Shown here: positions 49,473 to 58,421 of the stretch, in pieces
Layout of the letters: every line of letters begins with the position of its first letter
Position numbering within the stretch: position 1 is the stretch's first letter
Assembly: GCA_902635665.1 (NCBI GenBank)
Contig: CACPOX010000005.1
Location: 1 to 64,000 of the forward strand
DNA length: 64,000 nt
Direction of reading: 5' to 3'
From: an uncultured Pelagibacteraceae bacterium
GTDB lineage: Bacteria; Pseudomonadota; Alphaproteobacteria; Pelagibacterales; Pelagibacteraceae
Notes under the pieces: model-generated
What the model saw: only the letters and a program-made list of their open reading frames with translations
What the model was told of the DNA's origin: nothing
Databases searched by the model: none
Made by a program: the position numbers and the translations under genes

Positions 49473-50657
49473 TTAATTGATATTTTTGGCTCTTTTTCTT
49501 GCAATTAATTGAGTAAGAGCATCAACCATAGTATCTGAGGCTTTAAATATTTCATGATTTTTAAACTCATGAGAAATGTTTTTTTCAGGATTGGTTTTGT
49601 CTTCAATAACTATTCCTTCATCAGGTGAATTATTTTTTATATAAATTAATAAAAGCCACTCATCATCTGAAGCCTCATCCCATTTAACAAATATTTCTCC
49701 TGTTTCAAACCTTCTATCTATACATCTAAATATAGACATATGCCTTGTTATATGTCTTTTGTTTAATTGGAATACCAAACTGCTGGCACTTCTATAAAAA
49801 CTTTCCAGGGCAAACTCTATTTTTTGTCTAGCTAAAGTATATTCTTTTTCTTTTTGTAAAAGTGTTTCTCTATCTTCATCTCCTTGAATTTTTACTCCCA
49901 AAGCCTCTACTCTTTCCCTAACCTTTTGATCTCTGATAATTCGATATTTTTCTTTTAATTTTTCTATTCTTTCCTGTAAGCCAGCATAATCCTCTCTTTT
50001 TTCTCTTAGAGAAATTTTCTCTAATTTCTCTAATTCTTTAACTTCTCTAACTCTAAATTTTTCAATTTGTTTATCTAATTTTAATTGTTGTAAAAATTGT
50101 TTTTGCTTTTCTGCTTGTTCAATTCTTAATAAAGCTTGTTCTTTTCTTAAAAATAATTTTATTTCTTTAGTTCTTTGTTTTTCTAATCTAATTTCATCTT
50201 TTAAAGCTTGTTCTTTAAATTTTACTTTTAATTCAGCTTCTTTTTGTTTTTCTTTTGCAATTTCAATCTTCTCTAATCTTTCTTTTTCTAATTTTTCTAA
50301 TTTTAACCTTCTTGCTTCATCTTTTTTTAAAGTTTTATATTGTGAAATTGTATCTGATATTTTATCAAAAAATGCTTGAATAGATTTTTCAAAACCAAAA
50401 TTAAATCTAAAATTAAATTCAGGCTTTAGTGAATTTTGAAAATTAACTAACTTTAATAAAAAACCTTTTTTTTTTGGTTTAATAAATTTAATTTTTCTTG
50501 GTTTTTTTTGTTTTTTGTTTGTCTTTTTTCTTGGATTTTTAATTCTTTTTACAATTTTATTATTAATCCTATTTTTATTTGATTTTTTTGCTTTTTTTTT
50601 AGCTTTACTTTGATTTTTAGAAATACTTTTTTTTGATTTTTTTTTCTTTTTTTTCAT
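49473..50657 (-). CDS. Lys-rich coiled-coil protein with conserved-looking C-terminal domain
   Basis: 394 residues from the ATG at 50657; a TTG at 50681 is also in frame. It has three parts: residues 1-70 very basic and low-complexity (poly-Lys), about 95-270 a long charged coiled coil, and about 285-394 a globular domain with SLVFQLNKRHITRHMSIFRCIDRRFETGEIFVKWDE and alternating beta strands. The C-terminal domain is more varied in composition and suggests a real folded unit. No family is recognised. It lies downstream of cfa on the same strand (28 nt). Confidence 0.8.
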   Translation of the reverse strand: MKKKKKKSKKSISKNQSKAKKKAKKSNKNRINNKIVKRIKNPRKKTNKKQKKPRKIKFIKPKKKGFLLKLVNFQNSLKPEFNFRFNFGFEKSIQAFFDKISDTISQYKTLKKDEARRLKLEKLEKERLEKIEIAKEKQKEAELKVKFKEQALKDEIRLEKQRTKEIKLFLRKEQALLRIEQAEKQKQFLQQLKLDKQIEKFRVREVKELEKLEKISLREKREDYAGLQERIEKLKEKYRIIRDQKVRERVEALGVKIQGDEDRETLLQKEKEYTLARQKIEFALESFYRSASSLVFQLNKRHITRHMSIFRCIDRRFETGEIFVKWDEASDDEWLLLIYIKNNSPDEGIVIEDKTNPEKNISHEFKNHEIFKASDTMVDALTQLIARKRAKNIN

Positions 50658-50685
50658 TTTAAGGAGATTAATTTCTATCAATTAT

Positions 50686-51876
50686 TTATTGATAAATATA
50701 GTCTCTTGTAACAGGTGTAGAGGTATAATTTTTTGTTAATTGAAATTGATATACAACTTGATCTCCCCATTTAAATGCCATCTCACAACCAGCAAGATAA
50801 AATTCCCACATCCTAAAGAATCTTTCATCAAACATTCCAATTATTTTGTCTTCATTTCGAATACAATTTTCCTTCCAATGTCTTAATGTATGTGAATAAT
50901 GCATCCTCAAAACCTCAATATCTGCAACAATTAAGCCTGCTTTTTCTATCGGAGTTGTTACTTCACTTAAACTTGGAGTGTACCCACCTGGAAAAATATA
51001 CTTTGTAATCCATGGATGTGGATCCCTTGGTGGATTTACTGATCCAATAGTGTGAATTAACGAAACTCCATCATCCTTGAGAAGTTTTTCAACTTGTGAA
51101 AAAAATTTCCTATAAAATTTTCTTCCTACATGCTCAAACATTCCAACACTTACTATTCTGTCAAATTTTTCGTTTAGCTCTCTGTAATCCATTAATTTAA
51201 AATTTAATTGATTTTCTAAATTAAGTTCTTTCGCTCTTTTATTGCAGTAATTGAATTGATTTTCTGAAAGTGTGATACCCGTAACTTCGCAATTTGCACT
51301 TTTTGCAATATCTATAGCTAGAGAGCCCCAACCACATCCTATATCTAAAACCTTTTGGTTTGGTTTTATATTTAGTTTTTTTATTATATGTTGAATTTTA
51401 TTGTTTTGAGCAATCTCTAATGAATCTGTTTCATTTTTAAAATATGCACATGAATATTGTCTTTTAGGATCTAAAAATAAATCATAAAGATCATCAGAAA
51501 TATCATAATGATGCGAAACGTTCATCTTAGATTTTTTTATAAAATTAAAATTAGTTAAATATCTATAAGAACCTCTTAATCTATTCATTAAATAACTAAA
51601 AAAGTTTAAGTCTCCTCTTCCAAAATTCATTAAAGAAAGATCCAAAAATTCAGTTAGCGTTCCATTTTCAATAATTATTTCACCATCAGTATAAGCTTCG
51701 CCAAAATATAAATCAGGGTGTAGAAGCAACTTATAGTGAAGATTTTTATTCAATATTTTAAGTTTAATTGGATTTTCTCTTTTTGGATTTCCAATAATGT
51801 AACTTTTTGAATTAGCATCAACTAATATAAATCCATCTTTTTTAAAAACATTGTTTAAAAATCTGGCTAGTTGCAT
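50686..51876 (-). CDS. cfa: Cyclopropane-fatty-acyl-phospholipid synthase family methyltransferase
   Basis: 396 residues. An N-terminal lipid-binding domain (LLLHPDLYFGEAYTDGEIIIENG) is followed by a SAM methyltransferase core with VLDIGCGWGSLAIDIA, GITLSENQ and SVGMFEHVGRKFYR. It adds a methylene bridge to unsaturated acyl chains of phospholipids. Related enzymes make other lipid modifications, so the exact product is open. It starts 1 nt after the DapA-family gene. Confidence 0.92.
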   Translation of the reverse strand: MQLARFLNNVFKKDGFILVDANSKSYIIGNPKRENPIKLKILNKNLHYKLLLHPDLYFGEAYTDGEIIIENGTLTEFLDLSLMNFGRGDLNFFSYLMNRLRGSYRYLTNFNFIKKSKMNVSHHYDISDDLYDLFLDPKRQYSCAYFKNETDSLEIAQNNKIQHIIKKLNIKPNQKVLDIGCGWGSLAIDIAKSANCEVTGITLSENQFNYCNKRAKELNLENQLNFKLMDYRELNEKFDRIVSVGMFEHVGRKFYRKFFSQVEKLLKDDGVSLIHTIGSVNPPRDPHPWITKYIFPGGYTPSLSEVTTPIEKAGLIVADIEVLRMHYSHTLRHWKENCIRNEDKIIGMFDERFFRMWEFYLAGCEMAFKWGDQVVYQFQLTKNYTSTPVTRDYIYQ

Positions 51877-51877
51877 T

Positions 51878-52762
51878 TTAAGCTACCTTAGTTTTTTTTA
51901 ATGAGAAATTTAATTTCTCTAAATTATTAATTAAATCTTTTTCATCTTTAGAATTTAAAATACTAAGTGGCGGTAGAAGGTTTTTATAATATATTTCTCC
52001 TTTGCTAAAGTATGTATGTAGCCCTGAAATCAAGTTATATTTTTCAAATTCAGCTCTTACATCACAAAGATTTTCGTTTGTCGTTTGGTCATTACCGCTA
52101 TTAAAATCATCATATACTTTTCTGGCTAATGCAGAGGTGGCATTGCATGTAGCAGTAATAATTCCTGAGCACCCTAACTGAAGTCCCTTAAATAATTTAG
52201 ACTCTGAGCCTGGTAAAACTGAAAAATTATCAATTTTTAGATTTTCAAAAAGATTGTAAGAACTATCTTTTACTCCAATAATATTTTTTGGATATTTTTT
52301 TACTAAGCCCTCAACACATTCAATGCTAAACTTATACCCACATAGTTTTTCAAAATTATATAGTACTATTTCACAATCAAAAATTGCTTCTACTATTTTG
52401 CTATAAAATTCCATTACTTCTTTATCTCCATATTTATAATACGCAGGCGGCATAATTAGGAATCTATTAAATCCTAAGGATTTAGATACTCTCATCAAAT
52501 TAATTGTTTCACCCAGAGAATTTAATCCAGTTCCAATAATATACTTTTCTTTGTGTTTGCTTAAGGTCAAATGATTTAACAAATTAATTTTCTCAGAGAC
52601 AGGAATAAGTTGAGCTTGTCCTGTACTTCCAAATATAGCCACTCCATGACAACCATTATCAATAACCATTTCCGCGTGCAAAATGGTTTTTTTAATATCA
52701 AGCGTCAAATCATCATTTAAGATCGACATTGAGGCCGCATAAATGCCTTTAATTTTACTCAT
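51878..52762 (-). CDS. DapA/NAL-family aldolase (dihydrodipicolinate synthase-like)
   Basis: 294 residues, TIM barrel. The Schiff-base lysine is in IIGVKDSS, the GSTGQAQLIP loop sits near residue 45 and the proton-relay tyrosine is in VLYNFEK. The YNxP form expected of true DapA is replaced by YNFEK, which suggests a different member, such as an N-acetylneuraminate lyase-like or hydroxy-oxo-acid aldolase. Its reaction cannot be assigned. It starts 49 nt from the divergent GT9 gene. Confidence 0.82.
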   Translation of the reverse strand: MSKIKGIYAASMSILNDDLTLDIKKTILHAEMVIDNGCHGVAIFGSTGQAQLIPVSEKINLLNHLTLSKHKEKYIIGTGLNSLGETINLMRVSKSLGFNRFLIMPPAYYKYGDKEVMEFYSKIVEAIFDCEIVLYNFEKLCGYKFSIECVEGLVKKYPKNIIGVKDSSYNLFENLKIDNFSVLPGSESKLFKGLQLGCSGIITATCNATSALARKVYDDFNSGNDQTTNENLCDVRAEFEKYNLISGLHTYFSKGEIYYKNLLPPLSILNSKDEKDLINNLEKLNFSLKKTKVA

Positions 52763-52811
52763 AATAAAAATTTATATAAAAATATTAATTAGTAAAGTTT
52801 ATAAATTAACT

Positions 52812-53774
52812 ATGAAAATATTAGCAATTCAAAACAGAATGGGTATTGGAGACACGGTTATTTATCTACCCTATATCAAGGCAATTTCAAAAAAATTTAA
52901 TACACCTGTAAGTATACTAGTAAAAGAAAATTCTAAGGCTGATCAATATTTAAACCAAACAAATTATATAGATAAAATAATTTTTTTAGAAAGAGGAAGT
53001 AAAGCAAATAGAAGACATGATGGAATAATTGGAGCTCTAAAATTAGCTCAAGATTTAAAGTATTATAAATTTGATAAGGTTTTTATATTCAATTCATCTT
53101 TAAGATTTAATTTAGTTTCAAGATTGGCTGGTATTCAAAAAATATATCAATATCCACTTTTTGAAAAAAAAAACCAACACGTTATTGATCCTGCAAAAAA
53201 ATTAATAAAAAATAGTTTAGAGATAAATGTTAAGGATAATCCAGAAATTCAAATTGATGAGAAGATAATTAAAAACACTAATTTAAAATTTAATATGTCT
53301 AATGAGAATCTCAAAATTCTCCTTGCAATTGGAGGATCTGGACCAACAAAGAGAATACCTGCAAAAACTTTTTTATCATTTATTGAAAAAATAAATGAAA
53401 TTAAAAGCTGTAAATTTTACTTAGCCACAGGAAAAGATGAAAACGAACAAGAAATTTTAAATGAAATTTTAAACTCTAAATTCAAAGATAAATGTATTGC
53501 ACTTGATAATTTTCCAATATCTGAAATTTTACCAATAATAAAAAATTGTAATATATCAGTATGTAATGATACTAGTTTCAGTCATTTATCTTCCGCTCTG
53601 GGAATTAAAACAATTACTCTTATGGCAGATACACCTTTAATCTATGGTTCTTATAGTTCAAATATGTATCCAATAATTCCTGATGGAGAAACAACTGTTA
53701 GTCACAGAACTTTTGGAAAAGATAGAATTAATCCAGATAAAATTTTTGAAAAATTTATTTCTTTATTAGACTAA
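52812..53774 (+). CDS. Glycosyltransferase family 9 (heptosyltransferase-like)
   Basis: 320 residues from the ATG at 52812; an upstream in-frame start would extend into the divergent gene. The GT-B fold has an N-terminal RMGIGDTVIYLPYIKAI and a C-terminal GT9 signature VCNDTSFSHLSSALGIKTITLM. The family transfers heptose or other sugars to the LPS core. The acceptor and donor are unknown. It shares CTAA with the convergent J-protein gene. Confidence 0.87.
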   Translation: MKILAIQNRMGIGDTVIYLPYIKAISKKFNTPVSILVKENSKADQYLNQTNYIDKIIFLERGSKANRRHDGIIGALKLAQDLKYYKFDKVFIFNSSLRFNLVSRLAGIQKIYQYPLFEKKNQHVIDPAKKLIKNSLEINVKDNPEIQIDEKIIKNTNLKFNMSNENLKILLAIGGSGPTKRIPAKTFLSFIEKINEIKSCKFYLATGKDENEQEILNEILNSKFKDKCIALDNFPISEILPIIKNCNISVCNDTSFSHLSSALGIKTITLMADTPLIYGSYSSNMYPIIPDGETTVSHRTFGKDRINPDKIFEKFISLLD

Positions 53775-54274
53775 GAAATATCTTTCAGCACTATCTCCTT
53801 TGCCTCATTAACAATTGCTGATAATCTTGAAGTTTCAGGAGATACATCTGGATGAATTTTTTTTTGTATTTTTTGATAAGCCCGATTAACTATTTCCTTG
53901 GTTGGTTTTTTATTGATATCTAAATTTAAAATTTTATATGCTTCAGAAAGTGATAGGCTTGACGAATTGTTATTTTGAGACTGATTAAAAGAAAATCTAC
54001 CTGAATTTCTTAATGTTTGAATAAGCCTAAAAAGGGAAAATAATTGAATTAGAGACAGTCCCTTAAGCTTAACTAATGCAAGACTAGCAAGTGTTAAAGG
54101 CAATGTGAGTAAAAATTTTCCACCTACTGCAAATAAAACTGCAAGAATTGCTAATATTAAAATTATTATTAATCTCAAACTCTTTGATATTTTTTTAGGT
54201 GACACATTTGACCACCATTTCAGTAAAAAATATAAAATGATTAAAATTATAACTGTATAAATTATAAAATTCAT
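53771..54274 (-). CDS. Membrane-anchored DnaJ-domain protein
   Basis: 167 residues. One or two membrane segments lie in the first 70 residues; the C-terminal J domain has SEAYKILNLDINK, then the HPD tripeptide in KIHPDVSP. The layout (membrane anchor plus C-terminal J domain) resembles mitochondrial Tim14/Pam18 and its alphaproteobacterial relatives. It would recruit DnaK at the inner membrane. It is divergent from oligopeptidase B with only 15 nt between starts. Confidence 0.87.
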   Translation of the reverse strand: MNFIIYTVIILIILYFLLKWWSNVSPKKISKSLRLIIILILAILAVLFAVGGKFLLTLPLTLASLALVKLKGLSLIQLFSLFRLIQTLRNSGRFSFNQSQNNNSSSLSLSEAYKILNLDINKKPTKEIVNRAYQKIQKKIHPDVSPETSRLSAIVNEAKEIVLKDIS

Positions 54275-54289
54275 ATATTTCCTATTAAA

Positions 54290-56365
54290 ATGAAAATACC
54301 ATATCTTAAAAAAAAACTAGAGATAAAATCTTGTCACAATATTGAATGGGAAGATAACTATAGCTGGATACACCAAAAAAATATTCTTGAAGTACTTAGG
54401 GATAAATCAAAATTAGATCCTGAAGTTAAAAAATATTTAGAAGAAGAAAACAGTTATACAGACCATCATTTAAAGGACACAAAAAAAATTCAAGAAATAT
54501 TATTTGATGAAATTAAAGGCAGAATAAAATTAGACGATGAATCTTTGCCTTATAAAGATCATACATATGAATACTGGACAAAAACTACAACGGAAGGAAA
54601 TTATTCAATTAAACTTAGAAAAACAATTGGTTCCGAAGATATAGAAGAAATATGGAATGGAGATAAAGAGAAAGAAAAACTTAAAACAGAATATTTTGGG
54701 GTCGGAGATTTAGAGGTAAGTAACAATGACAAATATCTTGGTTACTCATTAGATCTTAAAGGTTCTGAATATTATACGATTTATTTAAGAGATATAAAAA
54801 CTAACAAAATTATCTCTAAAGAAATTACAGAAACATCTGGGGGAATTACTTTTAGTTTAGACGATAAATATATTTTTTACTCAAAACTAGATGAAAATCA
54901 TAGAGCAAGAAAAATTTATAGACATGAAATTGGAAATTTTAATGGTGAAGATGAATTGATCTTTGAGGAAAAAAGTGAAGCTTTTACAGTGGGTATTGGG
55001 ATAAGTTCAGATGAAAAATATTATTTTATTAATACTTCTGATCATAATACATCTGAACAATATTATTTTAGTACCAAAGATAAAAAACCAAATCCTAAAT
55101 TAGCTATAAAAAGAGAAAGAGGTGTTCTTTATTCTATAAATTCATGGGATGGAAAATTTTATAATCATACAAATAAAAATGCTGAAGACTTTAAAATTGA
55201 TGTTTGTGATGATTTAGAAAAACAAAATTGGAGGACTTTCATACCAGCAAAAGATGAGGTTTTGATAGGGGGACTTACTTTTCTTAAAGATTGGATAATT
55301 AGAGGAGAAACTTCAAACGCACTAGATAAATTGTTTGTAAAAAATATTTCTACAAATACAGAAGAAGAATTAATATTTTCTGATGAGAAAGTTTATGTTC
55401 CAGGTGTAACTTTGACTCAAAAAGATAGAAATACAGATGAAATTTATTTAGGATACTCATCACCTAAAACACCATCTAGGGTTTATAAATATAATTTAGA
55501 TAGCAAATCAAAAAAACTTGTCAAAGAACAAGAAATTCCGTCTGGACATAATAAGGATGATTACATTGTTGAGAGAGTAGAATTTAAATCACACGATGGA
55601 AGAATGGTTCCTTTAACAATTACTAGACATAAAAATACTAAAATTGATGGCTCAGCAAATTTATTATTATACGGATATGGTTCATATGGAAATTCTATGT
55701 CACCAAGTTTTTCTTCTACAAGATTAAGTCTAATTAATAGAGATATAATCTGGGCCACCGCTCATATTAGAGGTGGTATGGAAAAAGGTATGAAGTGGTG
55801 GAAAGAAGGTAAGCTTACAAATAAAAAAAATACTTTTGAAGATTATATTTACGCTGCAAAATATTTGATCGAAAAAAATTATACTTCAAAAGGAAATATT
55901 ATTGGAATGGGTGGATCGGCCGGAGGATTATTAATGGGCGCAGTAGTTAATCAATCTCCTGAATTATTTTTAGGAATAATAATGGCAGTACCATTTGTAG
56001 ACTCTTTAACAACAAATCTAGATCATTCTTTACCTTTAACAGTTGGGGAATTTGATGAATTTGGGAATGCGAAAGATAATAAAGAACACTTTGATTATAT
56101 TTTTTCATATGCACCCTATAACAATATTAAAAAAATGGATTATCCACATATTTTTATTACAACAAGCTTAAGTGATAATAGAGTTTTATTCGATGAACCT
56201 GCAAAGTTCGCAGCAAAACTTAGAGACTATAAAACAGATAATAACTTACTTCTTTTAAAAACCGAAATGAATGCTGGTCATGGTGGAAAATCTGGGAGAG
56301 ATAGTGCAATTGAGGAAATTGCTATTGATTATGCATTTGCATTAAAAATTTCAAAAAAAATTTAG
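54290..56365 (+). CDS. ptrB: Oligopeptidase B (S9 prolyl oligopeptidase family)
   Basis: 691 residues, full length. There is an N-terminal beta-propeller (to about 420) and a C-terminal alpha/beta hydrolase domain with catalytic Ser in GMGGSAGGLLMGAV, a probable Asp in SLSDNRV and His in NAGHGGKSGR. The conserved LLLYGYGSYGNSMSPSF and AHIRGGMEKGMKWW also match. It cleaves peptides after basic residues. It stands alone; the hsp20 promoter follows. Confidence 0.95.
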   Translation: MKIPYLKKKLEIKSCHNIEWEDNYSWIHQKNILEVLRDKSKLDPEVKKYLEEENSYTDHHLKDTKKIQEILFDEIKGRIKLDDESLPYKDHTYEYWTKTTTEGNYSIKLRKTIGSEDIEEIWNGDKEKEKLKTEYFGVGDLEVSNNDKYLGYSLDLKGSEYYTIYLRDIKTNKIISKEITETSGGITFSLDDKYIFYSKLDENHRARKIYRHEIGNFNGEDELIFEEKSEAFTVGIGISSDEKYYFINTSDHNTSEQYYFSTKDKKPNPKLAIKRERGVLYSINSWDGKFYNHTNKNAEDFKIDVCDDLEKQNWRTFIPAKDEVLIGGLTFLKDWIIRGETSNALDKLFVKNISTNTEEELIFSDEKVYVPGVTLTQKDRNTDEIYLGYSSPKTPSRVYKYNLDSKSKKLVKEQEIPSGHNKDDYIVERVEFKSHDGRMVPLTITRHKNTKIDGSANLLLYGYGSYGNSMSPSFSSTRLSLINRDIIWATAHIRGGMEKGMKWWKEGKLTNKKNTFEDYIYAAKYLIEKNYTSKGNIIGMGGSAGGLLMGAVVNQSPELFLGIIMAVPFVDSLTTNLDHSLPLTVGEFDEFGNAKDNKEHFDYIFSYAPYNNIKKMDYPHIFITTSLSDNRVLFDEPAKFAAKLRDYKTDNNLLLLKTEMNAGHGGKSGRDSAIEEIAIDYAFALKISKKI

Positions 56366-56377
56366 TACGTTCTCAAC

Positions 56378-56405
56378 CTTGAAAAAAACAAATTAACACC
56401 CATAT
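56378..56405 (+). promoter_or_regulatory. Heat-shock (sigma32/RpoH-type) promoter of hsp20
   Basis: CTTGAAA (56378-56384), a 14-nt spacer and CCCATAT (56399-56405) match the sigma32 consensus CTTGAAA/CCCATnT at every position. It lies about 60 nt upstream of the hsp20 ATG. The -35 box and spacer length are the same as for groESL at 38301. Confidence 0.87.
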
Positions 56406-56412
56406 AAATTTA

Positions 56413-56435
56413 GTAAGTCGCCTAATGGGGCTTAC
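56413..56435 (+). other. Hairpin at the 5' end of the hsp20 leader
   Basis: GTAAGTC (56413-56419) pairs with GGCTTAC (56429-56435); an inner CC/GG pair closes a TAAT loop with one bulged G. It lies just after the expected transcription start. It could protect the 5' end of the mRNA. It does not visibly pair with the ribosome binding site at 56457. Confidence 0.45.
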
Positions 56436-56456
56436 ATAAATAAACTTGCTTAAAAA

Positions 56457-56463
56457 AGGAGGA
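56457..56463 (+). promoter_or_regulatory. Strong Shine-Dalgarno of hsp20
   Basis: AGGAGGA lies 4 nt before the hsp20 ATG at 56468. It is a near-perfect site in a genome with mostly weak ones, fitting fast, high-level translation after heat shock. Confidence 0.75.
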
Positions 56464-56467
56464 TATT

Positions 56468-56914
56468 ATGACAAGTAAGGATCTATCTATATTTAACTCA
56501 CTTAGACCTTTTTCAATTGGTTTTGACGACATGTTTGATCAGTTTGAAAATATGCTAGGTAATGGAAATTTGACTATGCAGTCAAATTACCCACCGTATA
56601 ACATCAGAAAGACTGGTAAGGATAATTATGCGATCGAGGTTGCATTAGCCGGTTTTAGTAAAAAAGATGTTGAGGTTGAGTTCGAAGACAATTTATTAAC
56701 TGTTAGAACTAAACAAGTTAATAAATCTGAAGACAGTGATGTTAATGGAGAAATTATTCACAAAGGTATTTCTCAAAGACAATTTGCAAGATCATTCACT
56801 ATTGCTGATGATGTAAAAGTTAATGGTGCTGAACTTAAAGATGGTCTTTTAACAATTTCTTGTGAAAGAATAATTCCAGAACATAAAAAAAAGAAGCTTA
56901 TTGAAATTAAATAA
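56468..56914 (+). CDS. Small heat-shock protein Hsp20/IbpA-like
   Basis: 148 residues. The alpha-crystallin domain spans about 38-135 with YAIEVALAGFSKKDVEVEFED and DGLLTISCERIIP; the C-terminal I-x-I anchor is IEI. The N-terminus (FNSLRPFSIGFDDMFDQFENM) is of the IbpA type. It is an ATP-independent holdase. It has its own sigma32-type promoter and a terminator. Confidence 0.95.
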   Translation: MTSKDLSIFNSLRPFSIGFDDMFDQFENMLGNGNLTMQSNYPPYNIRKTGKDNYAIEVALAGFSKKDVEVEFEDNLLTVRTKQVNKSEDSDVNGEIIHKGISQRQFARSFTIADDVKVNGAELKDGLLTISCERIIPEHKKKKLIEIK

Positions 56915-56927
56915 GTCTTAAACCTTG

Positions 56928-56955
56928 CTTGTGGGGATTTCTCCCCACAAGTTTA
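56928..56955. terminator. Bidirectional terminator between hsp20 and the NCS2 permease gene
   Basis: A perfect 10-bp stem CTTGTGGGGA / TCCCCACAAG with a TTTC loop (56938-56941). T-rich sequence follows on the plus strand, and the minus strand downstream is also U-rich (from CAAGGTTTAAG). It separates two convergent genes that lie 47 nt apart. Confidence 0.82.
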
Positions 56956-56961
56956 AATTAA

Positions 56962-58284
56962 TTATTTCTTTGCCATTATAGCATTTAAAACAAATGCTAA
57001 TAATCCAGCAGGTATAAGTCCAGTTGTTAATAGTAGTTTTAAACTTATTCCAAAATCTGGAATATTTTTCACAAAGTCTGGTAGTAGTGACATTCCAATT
57101 CCAAAAGATAGAGATAGAGCTAAGATTAATAAATTTCTTTGATCCATTTCTGCCCTTGAAATTAATTTAATACCAGCAGCTACAATCATACCAAACATAA
57201 TGATTGCTGCTCCACCAATTACAGACTCGGGCATTGCAGCAATTATTCCACCTAATTTTGGAAATAATCCCATTAGAACCAACACTATTCCAGCTATAGT
57301 TCCAACGTGTCTACTTACAACTCCTGTAAATGCTACTAGCCCAGCATTTTGCGAATAAGATGTATTTGGCATTGCATTAAATATTGCGCCAAATGCAGTA
57401 CCTACACCATCTGCCATAATACCACCAGATATTTCTTTGTCTGTTGCTTCTCGTTTAGCACCACCCATTGTTGTAGCACTGATGTCTCCGATTGTTTCAA
57501 TTGTAGTAACAATTGACATAAACAACATTAGAATTATTGCACCAGGTACAAAATCAATTCCATATTGAAGTGGCATTGGAAGTGCAAACCATTCTGCAGA
57601 TGCAATTTTGCCGTAGTTAACCATTCCTAATGCTGCTGCAACTATAAAGCCAGCTACTATTCCAATTAAAATTGATCCTGCAGAAGCCATCCCTTTGCCT
57701 CTAAGATTAAAAAAGATAGCAACTATAAATACCGTGAAAGCAACCGTTAAGTGATTTGCATTTGCAAAGATTTCAGGTTTATTGTTCATTAACCATCCAC
57801 CTCCACCAGCATACATAAAACCAACTTTAAGCAAACTAAATCCAATCATTAACACAACTATACCGGTGACTAATGGTGGGAATAGATGTCTTATTGGTTT
57901 TAAAACTTTTCCAATAAAAATTTGAAAAATTCCTCCAATGAATGCTGCTGTAAATACTGCACCTAATCCCGCTGCTTTAAATGGTAGCATGATAGGTATA
58001 AATGCAAAACTTGTTCCTTGAACAATAGGAAGTCTTGCACCAATTTCTTTATATCCAACCGTTTGGATAATTGTTGCAACTCCCGCTACAAACAAAGCCA
58101 TTTGAATCAAAAATATTTTTTGTTCAGGCGTTTGACCAAAAACTCCAGCCACAATAATAGGAACCGTTATATTACCAGCAAACATTGCTAGTACATGCTG
58201 AATTCCTAAAGGTATGGATTTATTTAATGGAAGTTTTTTATCCGGACTATTTGTGGAGCCCACTTTTGTTTTTCTTGAAGCCAT
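56962..58284 (-). CDS. NCS2-family nucleobase permease (uracil/xanthine type)
   Basis: 440 residues, about fourteen membrane segments. The NCS2 hallmark with Gln-Asn is NTSYSQNAGLVAFTGVVSRHVG; the first helices begin with QHVLAMFAGNITVPIIV, typical of uracil/xanthine/urate permeases. It imports a nucleobase with a cation. Neighbouring deaminase and BMP-type ABC genes fit nucleobase or nucleoside scavenging. Xanthine/urate versus uracil cannot be decided. GGAGG lies 5 nt before the ATG. Confidence 0.93.
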   Translation of the reverse strand: MASRKTKVGSTNSPDKKLPLNKSIPLGIQHVLAMFAGNITVPIIVAGVFGQTPEQKIFLIQMALFVAGVATIIQTVGYKEIGARLPIVQGTSFAFIPIMLPFKAAGLGAVFTAAFIGGIFQIFIGKVLKPIRHLFPPLVTGIVVLMIGFSLLKVGFMYAGGGGWLMNNKPEIFANANHLTVAFTVFIVAIFFNLRGKGMASAGSILIGIVAGFIVAAALGMVNYGKIASAEWFALPMPLQYGIDFVPGAIILMLFMSIVTTIETIGDISATTMGGAKREATDKEISGGIMADGVGTAFGAIFNAMPNTSYSQNAGLVAFTGVVSRHVGTIAGIVLVLMGLFPKLGGIIAAMPESVIGGAAIIMFGMIVAAGIKLISRAEMDQRNLLILALSLSFGIGMSLLPDFVKNIPDFGISLKLLLTTGLIPAGLLAFVLNAIMAKK

Positions 58285-58421
58285 ATAACCTCCGTCGTTA
58301 ACTAAATAGACGTTACATTATTGGCTATGAATTAATATAAAAAAACTGATTAGTTTAGAACAACTCCACTTAAGATAGTAAAAAAAACCTATAATGAGCA
58401 GATTTACTTTAATCAATCAAT

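Noticed and set aside
56413-56467. ROSE- or fourU-type RNA thermometer in the hsp20 leader
   Set aside because: The visible hairpin sits at the 5' end and offers only CCT to pair with the AGGAGG site; no convincing masking of the ribosome site is seen.
58285-58421. Purine riboswitch in the leader of the NCS2 permease gene
   Set aside because: I could not find the three-way junction or the conserved loop sequences of a purine riboswitch; only a weak CGTC/GACG hairpin near the ribosome site is present.
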